Source: Eonycteris spelaea
Lineage: Eukaryota; Chordata; Mammalia; Chiroptera; Pteropodidae
Assembly (NCBI GenBank): GCA_003508835.1
Contig: PUFA01000092.1
Coordinates: forward strand, 124,001-188,000
DNA length: 64,000 bases
Reading direction: 5' to 3'
A model generated the notes under the pieces. The model saw only the letters and a program-made list of their open reading frames with translations. It searched no databases and had not been told where the DNA came from. Positions 33,271 through 45,164 of this stretch are shown piece by piece. Position 1 is the first letter of the stretch, and the number at the start of each line of letters is the position of its first letter. A program made the translations under genes and the position numbers.

Positions 33271-33389
33271 CCTGGTTAACAGACTCAGAGTAAATCCTTA
33301 ATGCTGGCTTACTGGAAAATTTTCCACCCTTAACAGCATTATCTTATTTAATAATGTTATCCTACTGAATAACATTTTTACTATATAGC

Positions 33390-33590
33390 ATAATTGAAAT
33401 CAGGGTTTTGGTGTCAATATCCCTGAGTTACTCTTGGCTCTGACATTTACTATATGTTCTCAGGCAAGGATTATACTACTTCATGGATTAAATAAAAGAG
33501 TGCAATGTGAAATGCTCGACACAGAGCCTGGTACGCAGTAAAAGCTCAATAAATGGTAATTATCATCATCGCCATCATCATAATGACAAG
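33390..33590 (+). repeat. MIR SINE
   Basis: CTTGGCTCTGACATTTACTA, GATTAAATAAAAGAGTGCAA and GAGCCTGGTACGCAGTAAAA give the forward MIR order, ending in AATAAATGGTAATTATCATC. Confidence 0.75.
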
Positions 33591-34219
33591 AGTGGATTCA
33601 CATATTTTTTTAAAAACATTATGTGATGTTGAATGAGAAAAGACATTTTAAAGTTTTATATTTTTGTCAATACTTGCAACAAATTCATAACACTATGTTA
33701 ATGAAATAAAATACAATGAAAAAAAATCCGCAACAACCCAAAGAAAGAGAAAAACACCCCACTATATAGCAATCCTCTATATGTTCCTGCAAAATTAAGT
33801 TGGTGTCTATCAAAGTCTTCCTGTGTTTGAAAACATTTTATTCTGACACTAAACTTTAACAATCAAATAAAGCAAATGAGAGCCAGACAGCAAAAGGAGT
33901 CTATTATTAGATTCCTAACCTGAAGCAAAAATTGTCTACAGACACCCACTTTGTTGTGGGCATGTCCATTATGTGACAGGAATGTGAGAGAACAAAAAAT
34001 AGAATTGCAGCTATTGAATAGGAGCTGGGAGTCTTCAGTGTCAGAATACTTAAGTGAAAGACAGGATTCTATGATAACTGGGAAAAAAAAATGCATTTTG
34101 TCTTGATTAACTATCATAAAATGAAGCAATCAGTGCAGGAGCATTTTGCTCACATACTTTTTTACAGCCCAAATGGCCACAGAAGTTGGTGAGATGAGCA
34201 AAGGACAGGACTCAGGCAT

Positions 34220-34510
34220 GGCTAGCTCCAGCTCCTCCCTCTGGTCTCATCCCATCTGCTGCATTCTCAGAGGGATCCATCTAAGAGGCTTCCCTGTTAT
34301 TTTCCGTTATGGCCTCTTCTTTGTTTCCTTCTTAACACCTGTCATAACATGTAATTATTTTATTCACTTAGCTCCTGTTTCAGCTTTGTCTCCTTTACTA
34401 GAATGTAAACTCCATGACAGCAGAGACCTTATCTGATATTCTTTTTTCTCCCTATGATAGCACATAGAAGATCATCAACAAACATTTGTTGAATGAATGA
34501 GTGGATGAAT
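34220..34510 (+). repeat. L2 LINE 3' end
   Basis: TTACTAGAATGTAAACTCCA, GACAGCAGAGACCTTATCTG and the terminal ACATTTGTTGAATGAATGAG are diagnostic. Confidence 0.8.
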
Positions 34511-34984
34511 AGAGAAGGAGTCTGGGAATGCAATCTGCTTCTCCTCAAGTAAATTTCTTCTTACTGACATGCATATGCTGTCTTCAGTTTGAGAATCTAC
34601 CAAAAAACCCTTTTTTGTTATTAAAAATCATTCTAAAATTCTTGTTTTTCAGAAGGCCTCCTAATACACTCTGGTCTTTCTTCTTTTCTAGTTTGGACTT
34701 GCACTTTGTTTTCTTGTTTAATTTCTTTATTTTTAAGGTTTGACTAGGAATGAGAAGTACACCCTGGCTGTGGTGAGGGCAGGGAACGTCCCTAGATGTT
34801 GTTGCCCTGATGTCTGCTTAGCAAATGAAGTGACATCTTCCTGTGGCCTGAAAAGAGGAGTTGATCACACTCATAACTTGGGTTGGCTTAGAAACAGGTA
34901 GCAGGCAGTGAGGGTGGAGGGAGCTCACTGAGAGCAAACATATGTCCTATTTATTTGTCCATCCACCCATCAGTTATGCTCTCA

Positions 34985-35125
34985 TTCAGTAATTTTAGGA
35001 TTTACTGAGCTTAGACCTATACCAGAACTGTTCTAAATGGTTTATGCATATTAATTAATTTCATTGTTACAGTTACCCTCAGAGTTTGTACTGTTCTTAT
35101 CCCCAGTTTATAAATGTGAAAACCG
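34985..35125 (-). repeat. MIR-like SINE
   Basis: GAACTGTTCTAAATGGTTTA, TAATTAATTTCATTGTTACA and CTTATCCCCAGTTTATAAAT follow reverse MIR order. Confidence 0.6.
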
Positions 35126-35369
35126 ATAACCACTTTTTAAGCATTATTATTCAATAGTCTTTCAGAAGGAACTGATGATTTTTTAAATCAGATAGATAAT
35201 CTAGTTTTAAAAAAATACTATGGTATTTTTCCACATCACTTTTGACCCATGTAATCATAATAGAATAGTATTTAAACAAAATTACATATATTGCCCTAGA
35301 AATATGGGAAATGTTGCCATATGATACACCTTAGGATAAAGTCAGTGCCAGATAGGAGAAATGAGCACA

Positions 35370-35525
35370 GTGCTGCAGAGAGGACGCTGGAGGAACGGAG
35401 AGAACATGGCACCGGAGTTGGAGAGACTTGGGGTTGAATCAGTTCTCTGTTCTTCGGCAACATGCATAAGGCTCAGTTTCTACACCTGTGCAGTGAGAGT
35501 GACGAAGCCTCTACATATCTTTTCT
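35370..35525 (+). repeat. MIR-like SINE
   Basis: GAGAGACTTGGGGTTGAATC, GGCTCAGTTTCTACACCTG and GTGCAGTGAGAGTGACGAAG suggest a diverged forward MIR. The short open frame over it is not a gene. Confidence 0.5.
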
Positions 35526-35549
35526 GAATTCCCCAAACTAGGCTAAGTG

Positions 35550-35960
35550 CCCTCCTCTGTGCTTCCCCATCATCTTTTTCAATGTCTTGCATGTCATTTG
35601 CCAAATAGAAAGCCCTCTTGATATGACTATATCTTCCTTAGATTATAAATTCCTTGAGAGCAACGATATCTGGGAAGGTTCCCCATCACCACCAGGACCT
35701 GGGTAAGCTCCTCACTTCTAGTTAAATTTGACTGGTTCCTTAGATCTCAGCTCAGTTACCTTTTCAGGGAAGCCTGCCCTGACCCTCTCCTCAGCCATTC
35801 TATCGCCCCCCACCAGAGCTGTAACAGTTTCCTTTGCATAAATGTTTATAAAACCAAGTTTCTATATTGTCTTCCTTTGGGGTACTTGTCTTAGTTTGTA
35901 CTTATACATAGATTATAGTGAATATTTAATAATTGTCCTCTCCTCCCCCCAGCCACATAG
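35550..35960 (+). repeat. L2-like sequence
   Basis: AGATTATAAATTCCTTGAGA, then GGGAAGCCTGCCCTGACC and TTTCCTTTGCATAAATG. Two L2-type pieces in tandem order. Confidence 0.55.
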
Positions 35961-36155
35961 GCCTCAAGAAGGCAGGGAAGGACCAAGAATTATGGTTCAC
36001 CACTGGATGCCCTATGCCTGGGGGATCCTCACAGAGAATATGGGTCTTGAAAGATGTAAAGGATTTCTACTGGCATTTGAGACAGAGAAAGCAGTAATTT
36101 AAGACATGTAAGGTCACGTTTTTTTGTTTTTAAAAAATCGAGTAGTCCTCTGTGT

Positions 36156-36393
36156 TTCTAGAACAGTGGTTCTCAGCCAGGAATGATCTCACCCATCTCT
36201 CCCAGGGTACAATTGGCAATGTCTGGAGACATTTTTTTATTTTCATGACTTGGAGAAGCTACTGGCATTGAGTAGGTAGAGGTTTCGAATGCTCTGAAAT
36301 ATAGTGCTCAGGACAGCCTTGTACAACAAAGAAATAGGTATAGTTCTCACTCAATATGTCAGTAGTGCTGAGGTTGAAACCTCTGTTCTGGAA
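36156..36393 (+). mobile_element. MER20 (hAT-Charlie) DNA transposon relic
   Basis: 36164-36385 begins CAGTGGTTCTCAGCC and ends GAGGTTGAAACCTCTG, with the central TTGGCAATGTCTGGAGACAT typical of MER20. An 8-base target duplication TTCTAGAA / TTCTGGAA flanks it (36156-36163, 36386-36393). Confidence 0.9.
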
Positions 36394-36828
36394 TAAAGAA
36401 AGCTAAATACACAGTTTGAGGCTTTATCGAGGAAAGCCCCAAATCCATCTTCATAATCTTCAACACTGATTAGGAAACACTTGTACTAACAAACACTTGT
36501 GAAATGGATTTAAGTCCTGAAAAACCAGTTAAATGTTAAATTCGGGACAAAAGTTGAAAGACATTTCACCAGATACAGAATGGAAGAGGAAGTGCTCTTC
36601 TTCTTCAGTCAGGTAGATGTAGCTTCAGTTCTCTCTAGACATATGTATTCTTTAAAAAGGCCTTTCCCTAAAAAGAACCACTTTCCACAGGGGAATGGGC
36701 ATGTTTAAAACTTAATTGAGCAGTTTAAATAATACTTAAATCTTTTAGTTATATTTTACGGCAGTTTAATCCTATCTGATGACTGACTGAGTACAAACTC
36801 ATTCAATTTCAAGAATGGATAATGGAAA

Positions 36829-37565
36829 CAAAAAAAAATACTTGGAGAGTTAAAAACATATCCATACAAAAACCTGCAGACAGATGTTTATAGCAGCTTA
36901 TTCATAATTGACAAAACTTGGAAGGCACCAAGTTGTCCTTCAGATGGTGAATGGATAAATAAACAGTGGTACACATAGACAAAGGAGTATTATTCAACAC
37001 TAAAAATAAGTGAGCTATCAAGCCATGAAAACAGAGAGGAAACCTAAGTACGTATTACTAAGTGAGAGAAGCCAGTCTGAAAAGGCTACAATACTACATG
37101 ATTCCAACTGTACGACATTCTGGAAAAGGTAAAGATATGGAGACAGTAAAAAATCAGTGGTTGCCAGGGGTTGGGGTGGGGGAGGAATGAATAGAGGAAG
37201 CACAGACGATTTTTAGGGCAGTGGAAATACTCTGTATGATACTGTAATGGTGGATATGGTATCATACCACACATGTATGGTCATTATACACTTGTCCAAA
37301 CCCACAGAATGTGCAACACCAACAGTCAACCCTAATATAAACTACGGACTCTGGGTGATCATGAGGTGTCAGCGTAGGTTCATCAATTGTAACAAATGTA
37401 CCACTCTGGTGGGGGGAGGGAGTGTTGATAATGGGACAGTCTGTGCATTGTGGGGGCGGCAGGCAGAGGGTACACTGGAAATAATCTCTGTACCTTCCAC
37501 TCAATTTTACTGTAAACCTAAAACTGAAAAAATGAAGTCTATTAAAAAAATAGTCCTTGGGCTTT
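36829..37565 (+). mobile_element. LINE-1 3' end, truncated
   Basis: TGTTTATAGCAGCTTATTCA, GTTGTCCTTCAGATGGTGAA, TGCCAGGGGTTGGGGTGG, ATGTACCACTCTGGTGGGG-like and TGTAAACCTAAAACTG ending in AAAATGAAGTCTATTAAAAA. This is an L1MB-like ORF2 end and 3' UTR. The 118-codon open frame at 37247 is UTR read-through. Confidence 0.9.
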
Positions 37566-37599
37566 TAGCTGTTCTTGCATTATATATTTTTTGGAGTTA

Positions 37600-38575
37600 C
37601 TAAGCATGGAATTGGACCTCTGGGGTTAAGAGCAGGGAGCTCCTTTTAGAAGTAAAAAGATAGATTACTGAATTGAAAAACAACCAAAATGTAGGAAGAG
37701 TACACAAAATCAAGGTAAAAATGGCAAACAAGGTACAAAAGTAGGATATAATACCACAGCCATATCACACAAGGGGTTCCAATAGACAAGATTAGAGGTT
37801 GTAAAACACTGCTAAATTACAGTCACTAATTTCCACCTAAGGCAATTTTGGCCTCAATTTGTTTAAAAAAATTTTTTTGAAGTCCAAGATTAAAACTCTT
37901 AAAGCCAGGGAAAGTTTCTATAATGCCCAATTAATTGGAGGTTAAGGGGAAATTTTTAATCAGATAGAATGCTTGGTTGATTGGTGGAGAATCAGAACAA
38001 GGTTTTGTAATAATACTATTTAAAGCCCAGATTATTAAAAGGCAAATATGCACATGAAATAACTGATCTCAACTTAAATGTTGTTGCTTTGTTCTGGGTT
38101 ATGGTTTTTCCCATGTTGTCTTTTGGGAATTTATAAGTGATCTTGTGTACTGTTTGAAGATTTCAATGAGAACAAATGAAGGCACTTGGCACTCCACAGG
38201 TCAAAACAATAGTTTTATTACAGAAGGCTGCCTTAATGCTAGAAGCAAAGCAACACATGGTGATCATCTCAAGAGACTGGAGAAGATGTAGCAGCAGAGG
38301 GAATGGGAAGATGCTTGCTCCACCTTCAGGGACATTGGGCTTTTTTTACTCTAGGAAATTCCATATTTAGTTACTATATAGGTGGCTATTTTTATGGCCA
38401 GGCTCTCCCTTTACAGAAGGATTTTCTTTTTTACGAATGCTTTCTGTCCTTGACTCTCTTACCCAGCTTTCAGCAACTGGCCCTACAATATAGGATTTAC
38501 AAATGTGGACTCCCTGCTGGATTACATTAGGGTTCCCACACAGTTCACCCTGACATATGTGTTCTCTTTGATGGG
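37600..38575. other. intergenic sequence between two opposed L1 fragments
   Basis: No gene or clear repeat recognised. Confidence 0.4.
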
Positions 38576-38580
38576 TAATG

Positions 38581-38889
38581 TGATCATTTCTTTTTCCTCC
38601 TCTTTAATTCCACCCTCCCCACCCGCCCTTGCACTTCCATATATGGATGTTGCTGTTTCCCCTTAAAAATTGGATCTGTGAAGGTGGGGCGTCTCCTCTC
38701 ACACTCTCTTGGTGTGCATCTGGGGCCTGGCCCACCCAGGGCCTGGCGCACCCAGGGCCTGGCGCACCTGGGGGTCCTAGCGCACCCTGGGTGGTCCATG
38801 GCTCCATCTGGGGCACGAACCCAAGACCTTCTGTGTGTAAAGTAGACATGCTAACCACTACATTATGGAGTCACACTGACCACTTTTTA
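38581..38889 (-). mobile_element. tRNA-Val(TAC)-headed SINE, copy 2
   Basis: Same architecture as the copy at 13713-14010. On the minus strand a tRNA-Val(TAC)-like head (about 38874 down to 38800) retains a nearly complete tRNA 3' half (GGGTTCGTGCCCCAGATGG). It is followed by three imperfect tandem units of a CCAGGCCCTGGGTG type and the shared tail segment (GGGGAAACAGCAACATCC). Short imperfect flanking repeats TGATCATTT / TGACCACTT are seen. Confidence 0.9.
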
Positions 38890-38892
38890 AAA

Positions 38893-39445
38893 AGACTTTT
38901 TTACAGCCTTTTTAAAAAGGTGCACAGCAAAATTTAGCAGAAAGTACCGAGATTTCCCATATACTCAGTGCCTCTACACGTGCGTAACCTCCATTATCAA
39001 CATCCCCCACCAGAAGGTCATAGTTTATATTAGGGTTCAGTCTTGATGTTGTACATTCCATGTGTTTTGACAAATGTATAATGCCATGCATCCACCATTA
39101 TGGTTTCATAAAGAATTGTTTTGCTGCCCTAAAAAAATTTGTACTCTATTTATTCCTCCCCAACCCAACTCCTGACAAACCACTGATTTTTTTACTGTCT
39201 CCATAGTTTTGCCATTTCCATAATGTCATATAGTTGGGATATACAATACACAGTCTTTTTGAATTGGCTTCTTTCATTTAGTAAATATGCATTTAAGTTT
39301 CCTCCATGTCTTTTTATGGCTAGCTAGCTCATTTCTTTTTGGCACCTAATAATATTCTATTTTCTGGATGTATCACAGTTTGTTTATCTATTCACCTACT
39401 GAAGGATATCTTGGTTGATTACAAGTTTTGGCTGATGATGCTTTT
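38893..39445 (-). mobile_element. LINE-1 3' end, antisense
   Basis: Reverse complement of the same L1 3' region as 36829-37565: TGTTTTGACAAATGTATAAT, CTGTCTCCATAGTTTTGCCA, CATATAGTTGGGATATAC, CACCTACTGAAGGATATCTT, AAGTTTTGGCTGATGATG. Confidence 0.88.
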
Positions 39446-39819
39446 TGTACTTTAAAAAATAAATAATTTGAGTAAGAAATAGAGATTTAAAAACTACATA
39501 TGACATTTTGGGTCTCAGAGTTAAAAAAAAATTTAATACAAATAGATTGAAAAGATATGCTGGTGAAATTCTGAGACTCTTCCAAAATAGATATTTATAT
39601 CTAGAAACAACTCTTAATCAACAGGTAGCCCAAATTTCAGTAATTTTGTCCTAGTTTATGTTCATTTGAGTACAAAGATCAGTTTAAGTTACATTACTGG
39701 ACCATTTTAATAATGCTTAATAAATAAAAGCAGGTAAGTTTTTACTTGACTTTAAATTTGTCTAATATAAAATAAATACAAGTGGACAAAGAACATTATT
39801 AAAGAGTAAGAATATCCAG

Positions 39820-40095
39820 TGAGGGAGAGAATATGGGGAAGTAAGGACTCATACTTTTGATGAGACCAGGAAGCAATACAATCTGTTTTTGAAGGCAATT
39901 TGACAGTCTCTTCTAAATTTTTAAGTAGCATATCTTTTTACAAAGCTTCTAAAAATTTGTTTTATAAAAAACACGCAAGGACTACGTGGAAAGATGCTGG
40001 CAGTATATTAAATGAAGAAAACAAGGTATGAATAATAGCAATGATTTCATTGTAATGTATACTTGTATATGGATTAAAATACTTTGAAGGGGATA
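39820..40095 (+). repeat. old LINE-like fragment
   Basis: Phrases such as GAAGGCAATTTGACAGTCTC and AAATGAAGAAAACAAGGTATGAAT are typical of old L1/HAL1-type sequence. The family is not certain. Confidence 0.35.
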
Positions 40096-40152
40096 TTGCA
40101 GAATATCACCTAATTGTGTAATTGCCTATTGAAAAGTGGTGTTGGGGGTTTT

Positions 40153-40445
40153 ATTAGTTTTCTATTACTGTGTAACAAATTACCACAAACTCAGAGATGT
40201 AAACTAACACCTGCATATTATGCCACAGTTTCTGTAGGTTAGAAGTCTGGCACAGGGCACCTTGGTCTCTGCTCGGGTAATCACAAGGCTGAAATCAAGT
40301 TGTTCACCAGGCTGTGTTCTTATTGGAGGGTTTTGAAAGAATCTGCTTCCAAGCTCAGTCAGGTTGCTGGCTATGATAATATGATTTATAACAAGAAATA
40401 CATATTTGGTTTTCCTTCCAGTTTCTGACACGGATATCCTGACTC
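40153..40445 (-). repeat. MaLR-LTR-like repeat, antisense, interrupted by a 5S SINE
   Basis: TTAGTTTTCTATTACTGTGT, AACAAATTACCACAAACTC, TTCTGTAGGTTAGAAGTC and CTGAAATCAAG match a common ancient repeat end. The class is assigned only tentatively. Confidence 0.4.
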
Positions 40446-40464
40446 TTGGAATTTCCTAAGTGAT

Positions 40465-40707
40465 AAGATCCAGAGAGTCTATGGCCATGCTACCCTGAAC
40501 AATCCCAATCCCATCTGATCATCTGATGTCGGAAGCTAAGCAGGGTCTGGCCTGGTTAGTACTTGAATGGGAGACCACCTAGGAAGACCAGGTGCTGTAG
40601 GTGTAAAAAATAAAAAAATAAGGGCTGTAAACTGACAAGGTCCTTGTAATCTGTGAGGTCAACCAAGGGTTGACTTGCCTTAAAAAAAAAAAAAAAGATC
40701 CATAGAG
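40465..40707 (+). mobile_element. 5S rRNA-derived SINE, copy C, with extra 3' module
   Basis: 40477-40601 is 5S-like, with a small internal duplication (ATCTGATC ATCTGATG). It is followed by an A-rich run, about 60 bases of unrelated sequence at 40621-40680, and a second A run at 40682-40696. The flanking repeats AAGATCCAGAGAG (40465-40477) and AAGATCCATAGAG (40695-40707) match at 12 of 13 bases, so the whole unit, 3' module included, moved as one. Confidence 0.88.
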
Positions 40708-40930
40708 GTGTCATTTGTATGATAATGAGGTGACTTTTGGACCCTCACCTAAGAAGGGTGTGGGGTGGGGGGCGGGGAGAGCGCTTGTTGCTAGGAGAAC
40801 CAGTCACAGGATAGGAGGATTGGAACTTTCAGTCCGACCTCCTGAGCTCCAGGGAGTGGCCAGGGCTGGAGGTTGAGACAATTGTCAATGGTCAATGGTT
40901 TAATCAATCAGGCCTATGTAATGAAGACTC

Positions 40931-40963
<33 letters not shown>

Positions 40964-41500
40964 CAGCGTTCCTAGACTTCTGGGTTGGTGAACATCATTT
41001 CGGGAGAGCCGTGTGCCTGGAGAAAGCATGGAAGCTCCTTGAGCTTTCCTCATACTTTGCCCTGCCCTATACATCACTTCCTTCTGGCTGCTCCTGAGTT
41101 GTATTCTTTTATAATAAACCGATAATTTAGTAAATTAAATGTTTCTCTGAGTTCTGCGAGCTGCTCTGATAAATTAAACAAACACGAGGAGGTGGTGGGG
41201 GCTAAGGGGATGGTCCTTGGAACCTTCAATCTGCTGTTGGGTCAGAAGCAGAGGTGACGACCTGGACTTGGAGGTTGGTGTCTGAAGTGGCAGGGAGGGG
41301 GAAGGCAGTCTTTTAGGACAGAGTCCTTACATAGTCTGTGGGATCTGACACCATCGCTGGGTAGATGGTGTCAGGATTGAGTTTAATTGTAGGACACACA
41401 GCTGCTGTCTGAGATGATGGTGTGGGACCGAAATTGGTGGCCAGAATTGTTACTGGCAGAATCCCATATCTTGTACAGAAGTAGTAATAAAACTGAAGTC
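40708..41500 (+). repeat. ancient interspersed repeat of unresolved class with A30 tract
   Basis: GTATTCTTTTATAATAAACC, TTTCTCTGAGTTCTGCGAGC, GCAGAGGTGACGACCTGGAC and GATCTGACACCATCGCTGGG recall a common mammalian repeat with a TATAATAAA element. An uninterrupted A run covers 40932-40961. Confidence 0.4.
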
Positions 41501-42029
41501 CCATTTCTTTGTTGCCTGTTAATCAGGGTCTGCTTGCTCTTACCTCCCAGAGGCTGTTTGAACTCTTTGCCAAGTGGTCTCTTCCACCTTTAAGTGCGCT
41601 TCATCATTCTCACACCTCACATCTCTCACTACCTCCTCTGTCACCAGCCAGAAAACACGATCTGATTTTAAATGACTCATGTGGTAGGGTCAAGAGCACT
41701 TGGACAATCTAGATTAAGGCCAATTGTATCATGTAACACAACCCAATCATGAAAGTAAAATCCATCATATTCGTAGTCCCAGGGACTATGTTGTATTACC
41801 CCAAGGGGGCTGAAACTCTTGGGGTCCATTGAAGAATTCTGCCTTCTGAAAGGGTGGAAGTAAAGGAGGAATATTTTCATTTTGTACTTTATTTATATCT
41901 GTAATGTTTGAATTTGGGGGGAAAAGAATATGTATTACTTGTAATGTAAAATGTCTAGGAGGATATACTCTAATAGTTTAACAGGGTCTAGGTTATGTGT
42001 AGGTGGTAGGAATAAAATTTTTTTTATTT

Positions 42030-42695
42030 TGTTGCAGAAAAATCAGACCAATGAGAAACCAAGCACCACTCAGAGAGTTAGAGTACTTAGGTTTATTACG
42101 CCAGTGGTCCCAGAAGAGCTAGTGCTCTGAAGATCTAGACGCTGAGCTCAGTGGTAACCTTACTTTTATAGGGCTTATTTGCAAAGGGGATACATCTGTT
42201 ATCTAGACAGAACAAGCAAAGGGGAGGATGAGTCTTCAGTTGATCTCGAGGTCACCCTGCCCTTTGGCCTATGCACCAAGCATGTCTACAGAGGCAGAAC
42301 AAAGAGCTCATTACAAGGTTAGCCATTCAAGTAGAAAATTCCTCTTCAATATAAGCATATAGTAATCAACTTTTTATCATATAATTAAAGAAATATAAGT
42401 TATTTCAATTTTGAAATAAAAATTCATGCTTGTTCTAGAGTAAAGTAGTTAGCGGAGTTCGTATTGGTACCAATTTGGCTAGTGATAGCTTTTTGCAGTG
42501 GTTGAAAATATACATCCCGATAATGCAACATGGCCAAGATGCAAAACTATGAATGAATTTGAGAAGAGTCTAGATAAATTTCTGGGTGACAGACACGCAG
42601 GTTATAAGGAGCACTGCAGACAGCATCAGGACAAAGAACGTCACCTAAGGACTTAGGTTAAAAGGCCCACTGATTAGTTGGGGACAGGTCTCACA
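42030..42695 (-). mobile_element. probable ERV LTR, antisense
   Basis: On the minus strand there is a CCCTATAAAAG TATA-type box (42174-42164), then GTAATAAACC (AATAAA at 42098-42093), then an end CTGCAACA at 42030. The start near 42695 (TGTGAGACC) is a guess. No internal viral sequence recognised. Confidence 0.5.
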
Positions 42696-43589
42696 GTTTT
42701 TCTGCATCCCTTTCCTCTTGTCTGTAAAATGAGAGGGTTGAACTAGATGAACCTTAAGATCCACGTTTTTCCCCTCAATTTTTTTAAGGTTGTTATCATG
42801 GTTTCTGACAAAAGTTTTCCTAGTGTTGCTGTCCTAAATTAACACCAAGCTAAAAGGATTATTAGCCTGATGCCGAGAGGTGGCTTTTATGCTCTTCTGA
42901 ATTATCAATGTATTCCTTGAAAGGATGAGTTGATGCTAAATTAATCTGGGAAAACAAAGTACAAATACAGAATTTGAGAACCTGAACAAGCAACTCAGGC
43001 ATGAAGCACTGTAAGTCTTTGGAGGGGGGAAGATTCTCATCTATGATCCCTCACAACCTAGGCGTTTGAAGAGTGAAAGTATTTTTCAGCCACTTCAAAG
43101 AAAACGTGCTTCTTCTCTGAGTCAACAGTAAAAAACCTCACTTTTGGTTAGGAAGAGAGAATGTGTTTGAGTTATTTAGTATTTATTATATGCAGGTCAG
43201 GGAGCAAAATCTCTAAGTGCAAGGCAACACAGAGCAAAAACAAACTGCTAAACTATATTGACTTTTTATTTTCTGTTCTTTTTTAGTAGGTCTTTGTTCC
43301 CCAAAAGGAAGGGCTGATACTGATTAAATTGGAAAAAACAAGTTCAGAATGATAAAGTGCTTCCTACACATTGCTGCCAGTCTGTGTAAATCCCAATTTG
43401 CACGCATTTGTACATTTTTCTCCCACCCCCACATCCCTTCTTATAAGATCTGAAGCCTTTATTAGGACTACAACAGAATCACCATTCTTGCTGAGGTCAG
43501 GAGTCATGTTTTTATAAATAAAACCTCTTGATTGAATGAAAAGAGCCGGGGCCTGGGAGTTAGCATTCTAGATTCTCCCCCTAACTAGT

Positions 43590-43690
43590 TCACTCATTTG
43601 ACACAGTTATTGAGCACCTACCATGTGCCAGGTTAGGCACTGTTCCAGGTGCTAGGCACACAGCAGGGAACCAAAACTAGTCCCTGTCCT
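43590..43690 (-). repeat. L2 3' end
   Basis: TTATTGAGCACCTACCATGT, CCAGGTGCTAGGCACACAGC and CTAGTCCCTGTCCTCTTAGA are the reverse complement of the L2 terminus. Confidence 0.8.
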
Positions 43691-43802
43691 CTTAGAGGTG
43701 ATACCCTAGTAGAGGTAGAAAACAACAAACAAAAAGAAGTCTGATGGAAGTGAAGACTATGGAGGAGAAAAAGGGATTGTGGGCAGTGGGGTGAGACTGA
43801 GG

Positions 43803-43999
43803 GATTCTCAGATGTAACTTGCATCGGAATCACCCGGGAGGAAGGCACTTGTTAAAATATAAACTGCTGTTCATTCTCCCCAAACTTCTGATTCAGTAGG
43901 TCCGAGAGTGAGGAAGGGTGGCTTGAGAATTTGTGTTTTTCACAAGTTCTCAGGTGATGCTGATGCTGTGGTCCAGGAACCATACTTAGAGAACCACTG
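43803..43999 (+). mobile_element. MER5A hAT relic
   Basis: GCATCGGAATCACCCGGGAG, CTTCTGATTCAGTAGGTCC, CAGGTGATGCTGATGCTG and the end TTAGAGAACCACTGG make a clear MER5A. Confidence 0.88.
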
Positions 44000-44471
44000 G
44001 GGTAAATCATGTTATACAGGATGTCCAGGGAAGGCTTCTCTGATAATATGATCTACAAACAGGCACCTAAAGAAGTAAGCTACGTGAAAAAGCAAGCACA
44101 TTCCAGTGAGAGGACAGAAAGTGGGAGCCCCTGAGGTGGGCATGTACTTGGAGTGTTCGAGAAATGGCAAGGGGGCCAGAGTGGCTGGAATGGAGGGGAG
44201 AGGCGGGAGGAAAAGAAGATCATATAGATTTATAAGCCATGTAGATTTTGATGGCTAATATAAGGACTGATTTTTGCCCCAAATAAGGCAGAGCCAGGAA
44301 GGAATTTTGAGCAGAGAAGTGCTGTGGTCTGTGTTAAGAGTATCAAGCAAGTGTAGGGTATGGCTCTCTGCAGTAATAATGACAACTTTCACAGCAATAG
44401 TATTCAGACTTATTTCATCTCATAGATGGTAAATGGATGAAAAGGAAAGCCTAAAAATGTTTGACAACTAT

Positions 44472-44858
44472 TATAGAATGAATGTTTGGGTCCCCCTAAA
44501 ATTCATGTGGTGATACCTAATCCCCAGTGCAGTGGTATTGGGAGGTAGGGCCTTCATAATGTGATTAGGTTATGAGGGTGGGGACCTCAAGAAAGAGATT
44601 AGTGCTCTTATAAAAGAGACCCCCCCCAAAGAGCTCCTTGTCCCTTTTGCCTTATGAAGATGCAATATGAAATATGCATCTGCAATATGAAGAAGGCCAT
44701 CTATGAACCAGGAAGCGGGCTCTCACCAGACACCAAATTTGCGGACACTTTGATCTTGGACTGCTGGGCTCCAGAACTATGAGAAATAAGTTTCTGTTGT
44801 TTATAAGCCACCCAGTTTGTGATATTTTGTTATAGTAGCCCAAAGTGGACTAATAAAC
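44472..44858 (+). mobile_element. ERVL-MaLR solo LTR (MLT1/MST type)
   Basis: GTTTGGGTCCCCCTAAAATT, GGTATTGGGAGGTAGGGCC, GATTAGTGCTCTTATAAAAG, CCATCTATGAACCAGGAAGC, CTTGATCTTGGACTGC and TTTCTGTTGTTTATAAGCC occur in MaLR LTR order. Only the LTR is present. Confidence 0.85.
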
Positions 44859-44949
44859 AACTTAATTGAGTTTCGTATTTTGAATACTATTTACAGGATC
44901 TGTGGCATTGAAGATTAATAAACTGTCACCTTGTATCTTAAAACAGTTT

Positions 44950-45118
44950 ACTTTCCTGTGCCCCATTACATTAGAAAATCTATAAGGGTAAGGGCCATAT
45001 GTATGGATAGTATGTATATTGTTCACATGTAGTCTTATTTACAGTTATTTATGTATCCCCAGTGCCTCATACCTTATTGTGCCTCTAATTATTTTTGGAA
45101 AGATGAATGAATGAATTA
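44950..45118 (+). repeat. L2 3' end
   Basis: CTATAAGGGTAAGGGCC, ATCCCCAGTGCCTCATACC and GATGAATGAATGAATT. Confidence 0.6.
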
Positions 45119-45164
45119 AATATTAGTTTCTACATAGAATTGTACATCAACAACTAAATCACAA

